From contig JBEHYN010000003.1 in the NCBI GenBank assembly GCA_048498155.1, positions 1-64,000 of the forward strand: a DNA stretch of 64,000 nt. Reading direction: 5' to 3'. How positions within the stretch are numbered: position 1 is the first letter of the stretch; each line of letters starts with the position of its first letter. The notes below the pieces were generated by a model. It did no database searches and was not told the origin of the DNA. It worked only from the letters and a program-made list of their open reading frames with translations. Positions 16,681 through 24,862 of the stretch are shown in pieces. Origin of the DNA: BOG-938 sp048498155. GTDB taxonomy: Bacteria; Pseudomonadota; Alphaproteobacteria; Caulobacterales; Caulobacteraceae. The position numbers were made by a program, and so were the translations under genes.

Positions 16681-17378
16681 TCACCAATCCTCTCTGCGCC
16701 AAGTCCCATCGACCAGGGCTTGTATCTCACGCTTCAGACCGGACGCGGAGCCGACCCGATCCAGAGCGATCCGTGCGAAGGACTTCGCAACCTCGTCTTC
16801 ACCGGCTGCCAACCTAATCACGGCGAGGGCCTTCGCCATCAGAACATCCGTCTTGGCGAATCCGGCGAAGTCGAATTCGCCGGACGCAAAGGCCTGGGGG
16901 CGCAGGGTACGGAGCGGCGAATCCATGCCGGTCAGCCTTGCGAACGCCGCCCGCCCAACATCCACATAGACGCGATTTGCGGCAGCCACCGCTCGATCCA
17001 TGCTTTCGGCGGTCGTCTCGTACTCCCACCATTGATCCGCGCCCCCAGTGGATAGCCGGCGCCGAAATACACACAGCTCCGGCTTCATCGCCTGAAAGGG
17101 CTGATCTCCCATCACCGGGACGCAAGTGGGATGGACGCCGAGATTAATGGCAACTGGCCACCCCATCGTGAACCTTGCACTTGGACAACTTGAATCATGT
17201 CGCCAGCGAGCCGACGGAACGTCCTGCCCGACCCAGAAAACCCATCCTCTCTCAAACTTGGCGCAAATTGAGATCGGATGAACTTTTCGAGCGAATGTTG
17301 AGCTGCGGCGCTGGAAACCGATGGATCTGCAGCGCCTGCCTTGCCGCCCTTACCCACCAGTTTAGCAAGCCATTCCAT
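16681..17378 (-). pseudogene. Frameshifted DUF4304-family gene
   Basis: Two overlapping minus-strand frames make one protein of about 230 residues. Frame one runs from the Met of MEWLAKLVGKGG through LREDGFSGSGRTFRR to IQVVQVQGSRWG; frame two continues with WPVAINLGVHPTCVPV and ends DGTWRREDW. The joined order (disordered start, long helix, GFxxxGRTFRR, VVQVQ.SRWG, INLGV) is that of DUF4304. Restoring one G in the run at 17161-17164 reconnects the frames. It is either a real inactivation or a homopolymer error. Confidence 0.7.
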
Positions 17379-17452
17379 CGAACCATCCCCCGGCAAGATC
17401 ACCACTCTATGGCGAGGGAATTGTCGATCCAAGCCGCGTCAGGCTGGGACGA

Positions 17453-17583
17453 GCCTTAAGCGCATGGCCAGCTTCCGCCGGACTGGGGACGGGCTGTCAA
17501 GGGCGGCTTGGCCGTCGCTGCGCGATGCGCGCCGCAGGCGCGCACCCTTGACTGCCCGTCCCCAGTCCGGCCCTTGTTCCACC
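17453..17583. repeat. Palindromic intergenic element, copy 1 (right end lost)
   Basis: Starts with GCCTTAAGCGCATG and contains a long imperfect inverted repeat (GGACGGGCTGTCAAGGG against CCCTTGACTGCCCGTCC) around a GC-rich centre with GATGCGCGCCGCAGGCGCGC. It matches 20839-20982 almost base for base in the core but lacks the right terminal inverted repeat. Apparent short ORFs across it on both strands are artefacts of the palindrome. It lies between the DUF4304 pseudogene and the ParS-like antitoxin gene. Confidence 0.75.
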
Positions 17584-17770
17584 AAGGCTCCCTCGGCGCG
17601 AGAACACTCACACCTATTCAATCATTTATTTGAAATCTCACAACGCAGGAACTTCCTGGCAGGCTGGCCTCGGCTCCAGTCGTTCCCGTTCGCCCGCGCA
17701 ATGACGGCGCGCTTGCAACCCGAACCGTCCACCTACATATTGACCGTAATATAGGTCAATAGAGCGGCAT

Positions 17771-18193
17771 ATGACGCAGACAGCCAAGAAGGCGTCCCCC
17801 GGCGGCAGGTTTGTCCGCCGTTCGTCCGGGGCGGGCCGTTTCTCCATCGCCAGCCTGATGGATGAGCGCGGTTCCGTGAAGGTCGATGAGGTGGCCGAGG
17901 CCTTCAGCATGTCCAAGGCCCAACTGGCGGATACGGCAGGTCTTGCCCGCGAAGTGTTTCAGAAGGCCAGCCGGCGCGACGGGCCCAAGGCGCAGAGCCG
18001 GGTGCGCGAGATGTTGGAGATCATCAATCTTGTCCAGGGCTGGGCCGGGGGCGCGGCGCAAGCCATGGCCTGGTATCGCGCCGAGCCCATCCCGGCCTTT
18101 GGCGGGCGCACGGCGGAGGCGCTGGTCAAATCCGGCAACGCCACAGCGGTGCGGGACTATGTCGATCACCTGGCGACCGGCGGATACGCTTGA
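17771..18193 (+). CDS. Xre/MbcA/ParS-type antitoxin
   Basis: A 140-residue protein of the antitoxin group that pairs with RES-domain toxins. It has an N-terminal basic tail, a helix-turn-helix-like part (DEVAEAFSMSKAQLADTAGL) and a C-terminal ParS/MbcA (DUF2384) domain, MLEIINLVQGWAGGAAQAMA then WYRAEPIPAFGGRTAEALV. The C-terminal part of such antitoxins plugs the toxin's NAD-binding cleft. Its stop overlaps the TTG start of the toxin (TTGA), so the two are translationally coupled. Confidence 0.85.
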   Translation: MTQTAKKASPGGRFVRRSSGAGRFSIASLMDERGSVKVDEVAEAFSMSKAQLADTAGLAREVFQKASRRDGPKAQSRVREMLEIINLVQGWAGGAAQAMAWYRAEPIPAFGGRTAEALVKSGNATAVRDYVDHLATGGYA

Positions 18194-18738
18194 GGTTTAG
18201 GGGCGAGTGTTTCCGGGCCCATGACCCCACCTGGGCCTGGAGCCCGCTGTCGGGCGCGGGCGCCGCGCTCAAGGGGCGTCGCTTCAACTGGCCTGGGCTC
18301 CAGACGCTCTATCTCTCGCTCAACTTCAACACCGTGTTCCGCGAGGTGTCCGGCGGGTTTGCCCACCGGCTGACGCCCTATGTCCTGTGCAGCTACGACG
18401 TTGACTGCGAGGACATCGCCGATCTTAGGACCGACGCGAACCTCGCGGCCATGGGCGTTGAACTGAGCGATCTATCCTGCCCGTGGGGCGATGCGCTGAT
18501 CGCGGGGCGAGAACCGCAGTCCTGGGCGGTGGTGCGACGGCTGGTGAAGGACGGCTGTGCGGGGGTGCTTGTCCCCAGCTTCGCCAACGGCGCGACGGCG
18601 GACGATCAGAACCTCGTGCTGTGGCGCTGGGGACCCGACCTGCCACACCGGGTCATGGTGTATGATCCGACCGGGAAGCTGCCGAAGAACCAGCTATCTT
18701 GGACCCGACTTCATGGCGAAAACGGCAAACAAAACTGA
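18190..18738 (+). CDS. RES-domain NAD-degrading toxin
   Basis: A 182-residue RES-domain protein. The conserved Arg region is GRRFNWPG (about 29-36), followed by TLYLSLNFNTVFREVSGG with Glu52, and the late Ser in VLVPSFANG. RES toxins hydrolyse or phosphorolyse NAD+ and arrest growth. It starts with TTG at 18190 inside the antitoxin stop. The usual family end is near LPKNQLSW; here about a dozen residues more are read from the start of a partial higA copy, so the tail may be a fusion made by rearrangement. Confidence 0.87.
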   Translation: MRFRGECFRAHDPTWAWSPLSGAGAALKGRRFNWPGLQTLYLSLNFNTVFREVSGGFAHRLTPYVLCSYDVDCEDIADLRTDANLAAMGVELSDLSCPWGDALIAGREPQSWAVVRRLVKDGCAGVLVPSFANGATADDQNLVLWRWGPDLPHRVMVYDPTGKLPKNQLSWTRLHGENGKQN

Positions 18739-18802
18739 GAGCGGCATCCTCGCCCTGGTCCGCCGAACCATTGCCAAACTTCACCTTGGCGGTGTCATCG
18801 AG
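18713..18802 (+). pseudogene. Partial second copy of higA-like antitoxin
   Basis: From ATG 18713 the frame reads MAKTANKTESGILALVRRTI then AKLHLGGVIE, matching the first 30 residues of the antitoxin at 16338 (MAKTASKTESGILGTVHRAA). After that the similarity ends and no HTH follows. No toxin gene precedes it; the RES gene does. It is a truncated relic of a second HigBA-type module. Confidence 0.7.
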
Positions 18803-18961
18803 CATTCGGAACAAGGGCCGGTGAAAAATACCGCCATAACCTTCCTGCGCGCGCAAACTGTCTTCATCCAATCAAATCTGCCTACCACAATGGGGCTAAA
18901 GATCGCCCATGGACCGGTTCGACGCATGCCGCCCAGCGACCGATGCTCCAGGCCGCCGGTC

Positions 18962-20290
18962 TTACTCGAAGACGGGCGCGGCCGGATCCATTTGGAACGC
19001 GGCCGACTGCGCGACGGCCTCGATCAGTGCTCCCGGATCGATGGGCTTGGCGACGACGTCCTGAAAACCCATCGCGAGGAGCCGCTGCCGCGTCTCGGCG
19101 TCTGCGTCCGCGGTGAATGCGAGGATCGGCGTGCCGTCATTCGGTCCAGGCATTTCGCGGATGCGGCGCAGGGCGCCCGGCCCATCGAGATTGGGCATGT
19201 GAATGTCTAGAAGGATGACGTCATAGCGTAGCTCGGACGCCATTCGCGCTGCTTCCTGGCCGTCGCCAGCCTCGGAAACCTCAGCACCGGCGCCGGCGAG
19301 GAATAGACGCGCCAGCTCGCGATTGGCGGCGTGATCGTCGGCGACCAGCACCCGCACACCGTCAAAGGTCACGTTGCCGGCGCTCGATCTCTCGGCAGAC
19401 TGCTTCAGTTTCGCGCGAAGCGCCGGAATCTTGAACCAAAATCGACTGCCCTCGCCGATTTCGCTATCAGCGCCGATTTCGCCGCCCATGGCCTCGACGA
19501 GCCCCTTGCAGATGGCGAGTCCCAGTCCCGTGCCGCCTTTGGCGCGGCTCGGCGAGCCGTCCACCTGAGAAAATCGCTTGAACAATAGGTCCTGTTTCGC
19601 AGGCGGGATGCCCGCACCGGTGTCGATGACCTCGACGGTCAGCTCACTTGCCTCGGCCTCATACCTCATGCGGAGCGTCACGGCCCCGGCGTCCGTGAAC
19701 TTCACGGCGTTTCCGACGAGATTGAGCAGGATCTGCCGGATGCGGTCAGGATCGACGGATATCGCAGGGTCATCGGCGGCGGCGTCCAATACCAGCGTCA
19801 GGTCCTTGGCGGCGGCTTGAGGGGTGAAGAGGTCGAGCGTCGCGCGGCCAAGTCTGTTTAGATCGGTGGGCTGAGGTTGGATGCTGACCTGTCCGGCCTC
19901 CAGCTTGGAGAAGTCGAGAATGTCGTTGACGGTGCAAAGGAGCGCCCGGCTGGCGTCGCCAACCCGGCCCACATAGTCCCGCGTCAATTCCGTGAGATCG
20001 GCCTGCTCGGCGGCCAATTGCGTAAACCCGACGATGCTAGTCAACGGCGTTCTCAGTTCGTGGCTCATATTGGCCAGGAACTCGCTCTTGACGGCGGCTG
20101 CCGCCTCGGCCTCGTCCCGCGCCTTGCTCAACTGGGCGTTGGCCCGCTCCAAGTTGAGCTCAGTCTCCTTGAGGGCGGTGACGTCTGTCACCAGAACATA
20201 CATGCCCTTGCCGTAAAGCACGGCTGTCGCGTGGACGCACCGGGCACGATCTTCATCCGTTGCCGAAAGGACGCGGCCGGAACCATTCAA
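18962..20290 (-). CDS. Hybrid sensor histidine kinase, N-terminally truncated
   Basis: A 442-residue remainder of a hybrid kinase: the end of a PAS domain (YVLVTDVTALKETE), a coiled linker, HisKA (KSEFLANMSHELRTPLTSIVG), HATPase_c (RQILLNLVGNAVKF, DTGAGIP, GGTGLGLAICKGLVEAMGG) and a C-terminal receiver (VLVADDHAANRELARL, phosphoacceptor in VILLDIHMPNLDG, Lys in VVAKPI). The sensory part that should precede the PAS end is missing: at about 20243 the sequence becomes a plus-strand kinase fragment. It may still be expressed from a fortuitous start, but without its input domain. Confidence 0.75.
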   Translation of the reverse strand: MNGSGRVLSATDEDRARCVHATAVLYGKGMYVLVTDVTALKETELNLERANAQLSKARDEAEAAAAVKSEFLANMSHELRTPLTSIVGFTQLAAEQADLTELTRDYVGRVGDASRALLCTVNDILDFSKLEAGQVSIQPQPTDLNRLGRATLDLFTPQAAAKDLTLVLDAAADDPAISVDPDRIRQILLNLVGNAVKFTDAGAVTLRMRYEAEASELTVEVIDTGAGIPPAKQDLLFKRFSQVDGSPSRAKGGTGLGLAICKGLVEAMGGEIGADSEIGEGSRFWFKIPALRAKLKQSAERSSAGNVTFDGVRVLVADDHAANRELARLFLAGAGAEVSEAGDGQEAARMASELRYDVILLDIHMPNLDGPGALRRIREMPGPNDGTPILAFTADADAETRQRLLAMGFQDVVAKPIDPGALIEAVAQSAAFQMDPAAPVFE

Positions 20291-20524
20291 GTGGTTGTCG
20301 GCGACAACGGGCCGGGCTTTCCCGAGTCGTTCGATCCGTCGCGCGCCGGCGGGCTGGGATTTCGCATGGTTCGCGGGCTGGCCAAGACGCTCGGCGCTAC
20401 GATCGCTTTCGACTCCAGCCCAGTGGGAACATGGTTCCGATTGACCTTGCCCCCGGTGCGACCTTCAGACGACGCTCACCCAGCATCCGTTGATTTCGAA
20501 GAAATTGAACGGACCATGATGTGA
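20243..20524 (+). pseudogene. C-terminal ATPase fragment of another histidine kinase
   Basis: The frame TIFIRCRKDAAGTIQVVVGD, NGPGFPESFDPSRAGGLGFRM then VRGLAKTLGATIAFDSS is the G-box half of a HATPase_c domain of the HisKA_2/HWE kind (DNGPGFP, GGLGFRMVRGLAKTLG). Everything N-terminal is absent: left of 20243 lies the opposite-strand hybrid kinase. It is therefore a relic joined back to back with the truncated kinase. Confidence 0.7.
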
Positions 20525-21122
20525 CGCGCGAGCCGACGTGGGGGCTTCAGTTCGGCCAGAGCCGCTTCAGCGTGCGACTGTGGCAATTCACCTCGCTAGA
20601 GCGCCCGCATTGGTTTTGGGAAGCGCGCACCCCAACTGCTCTCCAGGTTCGCTGAAATCGTAGAGAAGAAGGCGTGGAAGAAATCGGCTGTGCCGATCTC
20701 ATCAATGATGCTTCCCGCTTTGATTCCGACCGCCACCCTCGCCCCCAAAGCCCTGCCCTCATCCTCCGATAGCAGGCTGGAATTAGTTCTTCCAACCCAA
20801 GACCGAACGAGGCGGTCGGATGCGTCAGGGCAAATAGAGCCTTAAGCGCATGTCCATCCTCCGCCGGGTTGGGGGCGGGCTGTCAAGGGCGGCTGGGCCG
20901 TCGCTGCGCGATGCGCGCCGCAGGCGCGCACCCTTGACTGCCCGTCCGCAACCCGGCCCTTGTTCCACCATGCGCTTAAGGCCCAGCACCCCAACATCGT
21001 CGCTGGTGCACGCCCCTCATCCCTCCAAAAGATTAGGGACAAACGGTCTTTCCCCCGCCAATATCGAGCGATGGCGCAGCTTGAGCATATTCATCGCGGG
21101 CGACCGACCGGGATAGCCGCCG
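20525..21122. other. Intergenic stretch between kinase relic and fixL
   Basis: About 600 bases with the palindromic element at 20839-20982 and no credible gene. A minus-strand frame at 20547-20795 has no family signature. The right 140 bases presumably contain the fixL promoter. Confidence 0.45.
20839..20982. repeat. Palindromic intergenic element, copy 2 (complete)
   Basis: A 144-bp element bounded by a perfect 14-bp terminal inverted repeat, GCCTTAAGCGCATG at the left and CATGCGCTTAAGGC at the right. The body is an imperfect palindrome with GGGCTGTCAAGGGCG opposed to CACCCTTGACTGCCC. It codes for nothing credible and resembles a miniature inverted-repeat or REP-type element. The copy at 17453-17583 shares the core and left end. 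Confidence 0.8.
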
Positions 21123-22607
21123 ATGACTAGACCAACCCCTGCAGGCGCGACTGGGCGGACGATGCCGGTGAGTTGGGACGGGGTCCTGCCCGCCTATCTC
21201 GCGCCGCTCGCCCTCGTTCTCTCCACTATCATCGCGCGCCGTTTGCTCAATGGGCTTCTGCGCGACGAATCCATCTTCCTGATCTTTGTTCCGGCGGTGT
21301 TCGCCAGCGCGGCGATCGGCGGCCGTTGGCCCGGCCTGCTGGCGACGGGGCTGGCGACCATCGCCGCGCCATGGGCTGCGGACCGGGCGTCGCCTAGCTA
21401 CGCCGTGATGATCGGCGGCCTGATATTCGCCGGCACGGGCATCGGCCTGTCGCTAAGCGGCGGCTGGTTCCACGCCATGCGCCGCCGCGCGACGGCGGCG
21501 ACCAATCACCTGCAATCCATTCTGGACACGGTGCCGGACGCCATGGTGGTGATCGACGCCCAGGGGCTGATCCGTTCGTTCAGCCTGGCCGCCGAGCGAC
21601 TGTTCGGCTGGGCCGCGGACGAGGTGGTGGGACAGAACGTCAGCATCCTCATGCCCGAACCCTATCGGCGTGAGCATGACGGCTATCTGGAGCGCTATCG
21701 GCGGACCGGCGAGCGCCGCATCATCGGCATCGGCAGGGTGGCGGTCGGCGCGCGCAAGGACGGCGCCACCTTCCCCATGGAACTGTCCGTCGGTGAGACC
21801 TCCGGCGCCCAATCCTTCTTCACCGGCTTCGTGCGGGACCTGAGCGAGCGGCGACAGACCGAAACGCGGCTGCAGGACATGCAGTCGGAGCTGGTGCACG
21901 TCTCACGCTTGCTGGCCATGGGCGAAATGGCCTCCACCCTCGCCCATGAGATCAACCAGCCGCTCTCGGCCATCGCCCATCTGTTGACCGGCTCAAGGCG
22001 TTTGATCGAACGGGGCCGCGAAGAGGACAGGCCTAAGATTTACGACGCCATGGACAAGGCGGCGGCCCAGGCCATCCGCGCCGGCGACATCATTCATCAC
22101 ATGCGCGCCTTCGTCGCTCGGGGCGACAGCGAGCGCACCTTGGAGAGCTTGCCCAAGTTGATCGAGGAAGCCAGCGCCCTGGCGCTGATCGGCGCCAAGG
22201 AACAGAGAATCGACGTCCGCTTCGCGCTCGACCCGGCCGCCGCCACGGTGTTCGCGGATCGTGTGCAGATCCAGCAGGTGCTTCTCAATCTCATCCGCAA
22301 CGCCATAGAGGCCATGCACCAGGGCCAACGGCGTGATTTGACGATCTCCACCGGCATCGATACCGACGGCATGGCCATGATCAGCGTGTGCGACACCGGC
22401 GTCGGAATCAGCGAAGAGGTTGCCGCAACCTTGTTCCAGCCGTTCATGACCACCAAGGCGCAAGGCATGGGCGTGGGCCTGTCCATTTCCCGGTCAATCA
22501 TCGAAAGCCATGGAGGCCGCATCTGGGCCGAAGCCAATCCCGAGGGCGGAACTATTTTCACACTCACCCTCCCCACTGCCCCCGCCGAGGATGCGAACGA
22601 TGAGTGA
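21123..22607 (+). CDS. fixL: Oxygen-sensing histidine kinase FixL
   Basis: A 494-residue membrane kinase. The N-terminal part has about four hydrophobic helices (LAPLALVLSTIIA, IFLIFVPAVFASAAIGG, GLLATGLATIAAPWA, VMIGGLIFAGTGIGLSL), followed by a PAS domain of the FixL haem type (about 128-245). The proximal haem ligand is in YRREHDGYLERY (His185) and the O2-gating arginine in IIGIGR (Arg205). The H-box MGEMASTLAHEINQPLSA (His275) and a HATPase_c follow. Oxygen release activates FixL, which phosphorylates FixJ. It overlaps fixJ by 8 bases. Confidence 0.93.
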   Translation: MTRPTPAGATGRTMPVSWDGVLPAYLAPLALVLSTIIARRLLNGLLRDESIFLIFVPAVFASAAIGGRWPGLLATGLATIAAPWAADRASPSYAVMIGGLIFAGTGIGLSLSGGWFHAMRRRATAATNHLQSILDTVPDAMVVIDAQGLIRSFSLAAERLFGWAADEVVGQNVSILMPEPYRREHDGYLERYRRTGERRIIGIGRVAVGARKDGATFPMELSVGETSGAQSFFTGFVRDLSERRQTETRLQDMQSELVHVSRLLAMGEMASTLAHEINQPLSAIAHLLTGSRRLIERGREEDRPKIYDAMDKAAAQAIRAGDIIHHMRAFVARGDSERTLESLPKLIEEASALALIGAKEQRIDVRFALDPAAATVFADRVQIQQVLLNLIRNAIEAMHQGQRRDLTISTGIDTDGMAMISVCDTGVGISEEVAATLFQPFMTTKAQGMGVGLSISRSIIESHGGRIWAEANPEGGTIFTLTLPTAPAEDANDE

Positions 22608-23232
22608 GCCGGTCGTTCACCTGATCGACGATGACGATGACGCCCGCGAAGCCTTGGCCTTCCTGCTGGAGTCGAGCGATTTTCAGGTGGTCGCCTATGA
22701 GTCGGCGCCGGCCTTCCTGGCGGCCCTGCCTAACGCGCGGCCAGGGTTCGTGGTCTCCGACATCCGCATGCCCGAAATGACCGGATTGGAACTGGCTCAG
22801 CGGCTGCACACCAACAACAGCGGCTTTCCGGTCATCATCATCACCGGCCATGGGGATGTCCCCATGGCGGTTGAAGCGATGCGCGCCGGGGTGGTCGATT
22901 TCCTGGAAAAGCCGTTCTCGCACGAACGTATTTTGGAGGCCTTGGACCGAGCGGCCAAGTCATCCGACCCTCACCCTTCCGTGCCGGAAGGGTCGCACGC
23001 GGACATCATGGCGCGCTTGGAAAGCCTGTCTGAAAGGGAGCGTCAGGTGCTGGACAGGGTCATCGCGGGCGCCCCCAACAAGATCATCGCCCGAGATCTG
23101 GGCATCAGTCCGAGGACGGTTGAGATCTATCGCGCCAAGCTCATGACCAAGATGCAGGCCGATAACCTGGCCAGCCTAGTTCGCATGGCCCTAGCAGTGG
23201 ACGCCGGCCCCGGAAAGGCGCGTTCGACCTAG
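22600..23232 (+). CDS. fixJ: Response regulator FixJ
   Basis: A 210-residue response regulator with a receiver (DDDD acidic pocket at 10-14, Asp54 in VVSDIRMPEMTG, Lys104 in LEKPF) and a LuxR-type HTH (LSERERQVLDRVIAGAPNKI, then ARDLGISPRTVEIYRAKLM). The ATG at 22600 starts exactly at the receiver domain and overlaps the fixL stop, so the pair is coupled. Phosphorylated FixJ activates fixK-type promoters, and a matching box is seen upstream of the fixK-like gene at 23839. Its 3' end overlaps a convergent receiver gene by 42 bases. Confidence 0.93.
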   Translation: MSEPVVHLIDDDDDAREALAFLLESSDFQVVAYESAPAFLAALPNARPGFVVSDIRMPEMTGLELAQRLHTNNSGFPVIIITGHGDVPMAVEAMRAGVVDFLEKPFSHERILEALDRAAKSSDPHPSVPEGSHADIMARLESLSERERQVLDRVIAGAPNKIIARDLGISPRTVEIYRAKLMTKMQADNLASLVRMALAVDAGPGKARST

Positions 23233-23637
23233 CCCCACCAACTCCCCGACCAGGCGGCTGAGGGCATCGGTCAGCAGTGGTTTTTCCACGATGGGCACGC
23301 CCAGCCGGGCGGCTTCGCGGCGGCAGTCTTCATCGGGATTGGATGTCACCAGAATGGGCGGCGCCGTCATGCCTCGGCTCTGCAGAAGGGCCAGAAGCTC
23401 CAGGCCGTTGAGGGGCGTCAGCCGGTAGTCCGTGATCAAACAGGCGATGCCGTGCACCGCATCCTGATGCGCCAGCACATCGATCTGGTTCGAGAAGGTG
23501 CGAACGTCGTAACCTTCCGCTTCCAGCGAGAACCGCAGCGCGCTCAACAGCGCGCCATCGTCCTCTATGACGGCCACGCAAGGTCGTTTGGCGGACCCCG
23601 TGGCGGAGCGACGTTGAGAAGGCGGGTGGTCGGTCAT
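23191..23637 (-). CDS. Single-domain response regulator
   Basis: A 148-residue stand-alone receiver: VAVIEDDGALLSALRFSLEA, phosphoacceptor in CLITDYRLTPLNGLELL, and the conserved Lys in VPIVEKPLL. No output domain is present. It lies between fixJ and fixK on the opposite strand. Single receivers beside fixLJ can act as phosphate sinks or inhibitors of FixL (FixT-like behaviour); this one is a plain receiver, so such a role is only inferred. Confidence 0.85.
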   Translation of the reverse strand: MTDHPPSQRRSATGSAKRPCVAVIEDDGALLSALRFSLEAEGYDVRTFSNQIDVLAHQDAVHGIACLITDYRLTPLNGLELLALLQSRGMTAPPILVTSNPDEDCRREAARLGVPIVEKPLLTDALSRLVGELVGLGRTRLSGAGVHC

Positions 23638-23704
23638 CCACCCAGAATGTCCGCAAGGCGCCCAATCGTCTTTGATTCATCGCAACCGATCCAAGCGGGG
23701 CGAC

Positions 23705-23722
23705 ATAGGTAGTTCCCCTTAT
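23705..23722 (+). promoter_or_regulatory. Putative FixJ-binding box upstream of fixK
   Basis: ATAGGTAGTTCCCCTTAT closely resembles the FixJ box of rhizobial fixK promoters (GTAAGTAGTTTCCCTTA type). It lies in the intergenic space about 117 bases before the fixK-like start, a spacing compatible with an activator site upstream of a promoter plus a short leader. No binding data can be derived from sequence. Confidence 0.6.
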
Positions 23723-23838
23723 GCGTCCGCCCGGAATGTTTCATGCGCGATGGTTTGGTTACCACTAGCGCCTGGTGTGCTGAGTTTTGAAGTTCGCCCC
23801 ACTTCTGAACGCCACACCCGCCGCACAGGAGTCCTCAC

Positions 23839-24498
23839 ATGCCCTTCGACGCAGAAATCCAGCAAACGCCCGCAGCCGGTGTGTTGTTTGACGGCGGTTC
23901 GGAGCCAGGCTCCGGCGGTGTGAAAATCCGCTACGCCCGCGAGGAAGAAATCTTCGGTGAAGGCGAGCCGGCGGAGTACGTCTACAAGGTGCTGTCCGGC
24001 GCGGTGCGGACCTACCGTATTTTGCGCGACGGACGCCGCCAGATCGACGAGTTCCATTTCGCCGGCGGTTACTTCGGCATCGAGGCCGGCGCCGAACACC
24101 GAACCACCGCCGAGGCGATGGCGGACTCTACCGTGCTCGTCGCCCGCCGGATCAGTGTCGAGGACCTGGCGGCCCAGCGCGGGGACGTCGCGCGCCAGTT
24201 GTTCAAGCTCACCATCGCCGGCCTGCAGCGCACCCAGGACCATGTGGTCCTGCTGGGCCGCAAGAGCGCCTGCGAACGCGTGGCCAGCCTGCTGCTGGAT
24301 CTCTCCGAGCGCTGCGGAACAGCGCATACGCTCGAGATTCCCATGTCGCGTCAGGACATGGCCGACTACCTGGGCCTGACCATCGAAACCGTATCGCGCA
24401 CCCTGACCCAGCTGCAGGGCGACGGGGTGATTGAAATCCCGACGACGCGCCGGATCGTCCTGAGCAATCGGGCGATGCTGGAAGATATGGTCCAGTAG
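23839..24498 (+). CDS. fixK: Crp/Fnr-family regulator, FixK-like
   Basis: A 219-residue Crp/Fnr regulator: cyclic-nucleotide-binding-type barrel (EEIFGEGEPAEYVYKVLSGA onwards), a long dimer helix and a C-terminal winged helix (IPMSRQDMADYLGLTIETVS). The N-terminal cysteine cluster of Fnr is absent, as in FixK, so control is by transcription through FixLJ rather than an iron-sulfur cluster. Likely targets are FNR-type TTGAT-N4-ATCAA boxes. Neighbouring genes are ligAB downstream, 18 bases away. Confidence 0.88.
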   Translation: MPFDAEIQQTPAAGVLFDGGSEPGSGGVKIRYAREEEIFGEGEPAEYVYKVLSGAVRTYRILRDGRRQIDEFHFAGGYFGIEAGAEHRTTAEAMADSTVLVARRISVEDLAAQRGDVARQLFKLTIAGLQRTQDHVVLLGRKSACERVASLLLDLSERCGTAHTLEIPMSRQDMADYLGLTIETVSRTLTQLQGDGVIEIPTTRRIVLSNRAMLEDMVQ

Positions 24499-24516
24499 CT
24501 GTTGATAGGAGTCTGC

Positions 24517-24861
24517 ATGCGCCAGGATCAGGACATCCCCGGCACGCCCATCTTCGACAGCGCCGCCGCTCAGCGTGGCTATGCGCTGAACCGGATGTGC
24601 TTTTCGCTCAATGACGCCGCCAACCGCGCGCGGTTACTGGCTGACGAGGACGGGTTTTGCGCCGAGTTCGGCCTGAACGCCGAGCAACGTGACGCCGTGC
24701 GTCGCCGCGATGTCCTTGCCCTGCTCCGGGCCGGCGGAAATGCCTATTACCTCTGCAAGCTGGCTGGCGCATTCGGCCTGAACGTGCAGGACATCGGCGC
24801 CCAGCAGACGGGCGTCACCGTCGAAGCCTTCAAGGCCAAGCTGCTGCAGGCGGGCGCATAA
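24517..24861 (+). CDS. ligA: Protocatechuate 4,5-dioxygenase alpha subunit
   Basis: A 114-residue LigA-type small subunit of an extradiol dioxygenase (RMCFSLNDAANRARLLADED, then LRAGGNAYYLCKLAGAFGL). It caps the active site of the LigB subunit. The ATG at 24517 has AGGAG six bases upstream; an earlier in-frame TTG at 24502 is less likely. It is followed one base later by ligB, so the subunits are co-translated. It starts 18 bases after fixK and may share its transcript. Confidence 0.9.
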   Translation: MRQDQDIPGTPIFDSAAAQRGYALNRMCFSLNDAANRARLLADEDGFCAEFGLNAEQRDAVRRRDVLALLRAGGNAYYLCKLAGAFGLNVQDIGAQQTGVTVEAFKAKLLQAGA

Positions 24862-24862
24862 C

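Noticed and set aside
20547..20795. Minus-strand frame of 82 codons next to the kinase relic
   Set aside because: No recognisable motif; Arg/Ser composition typical of chance frames.
9000..21000. Search for integrase, transposase or CRISPR array in the accessory region
   Set aside because: No tyrosine or serine recombinase motif, no IS ends with a transposase, and no regularly spaced short repeats were seen.
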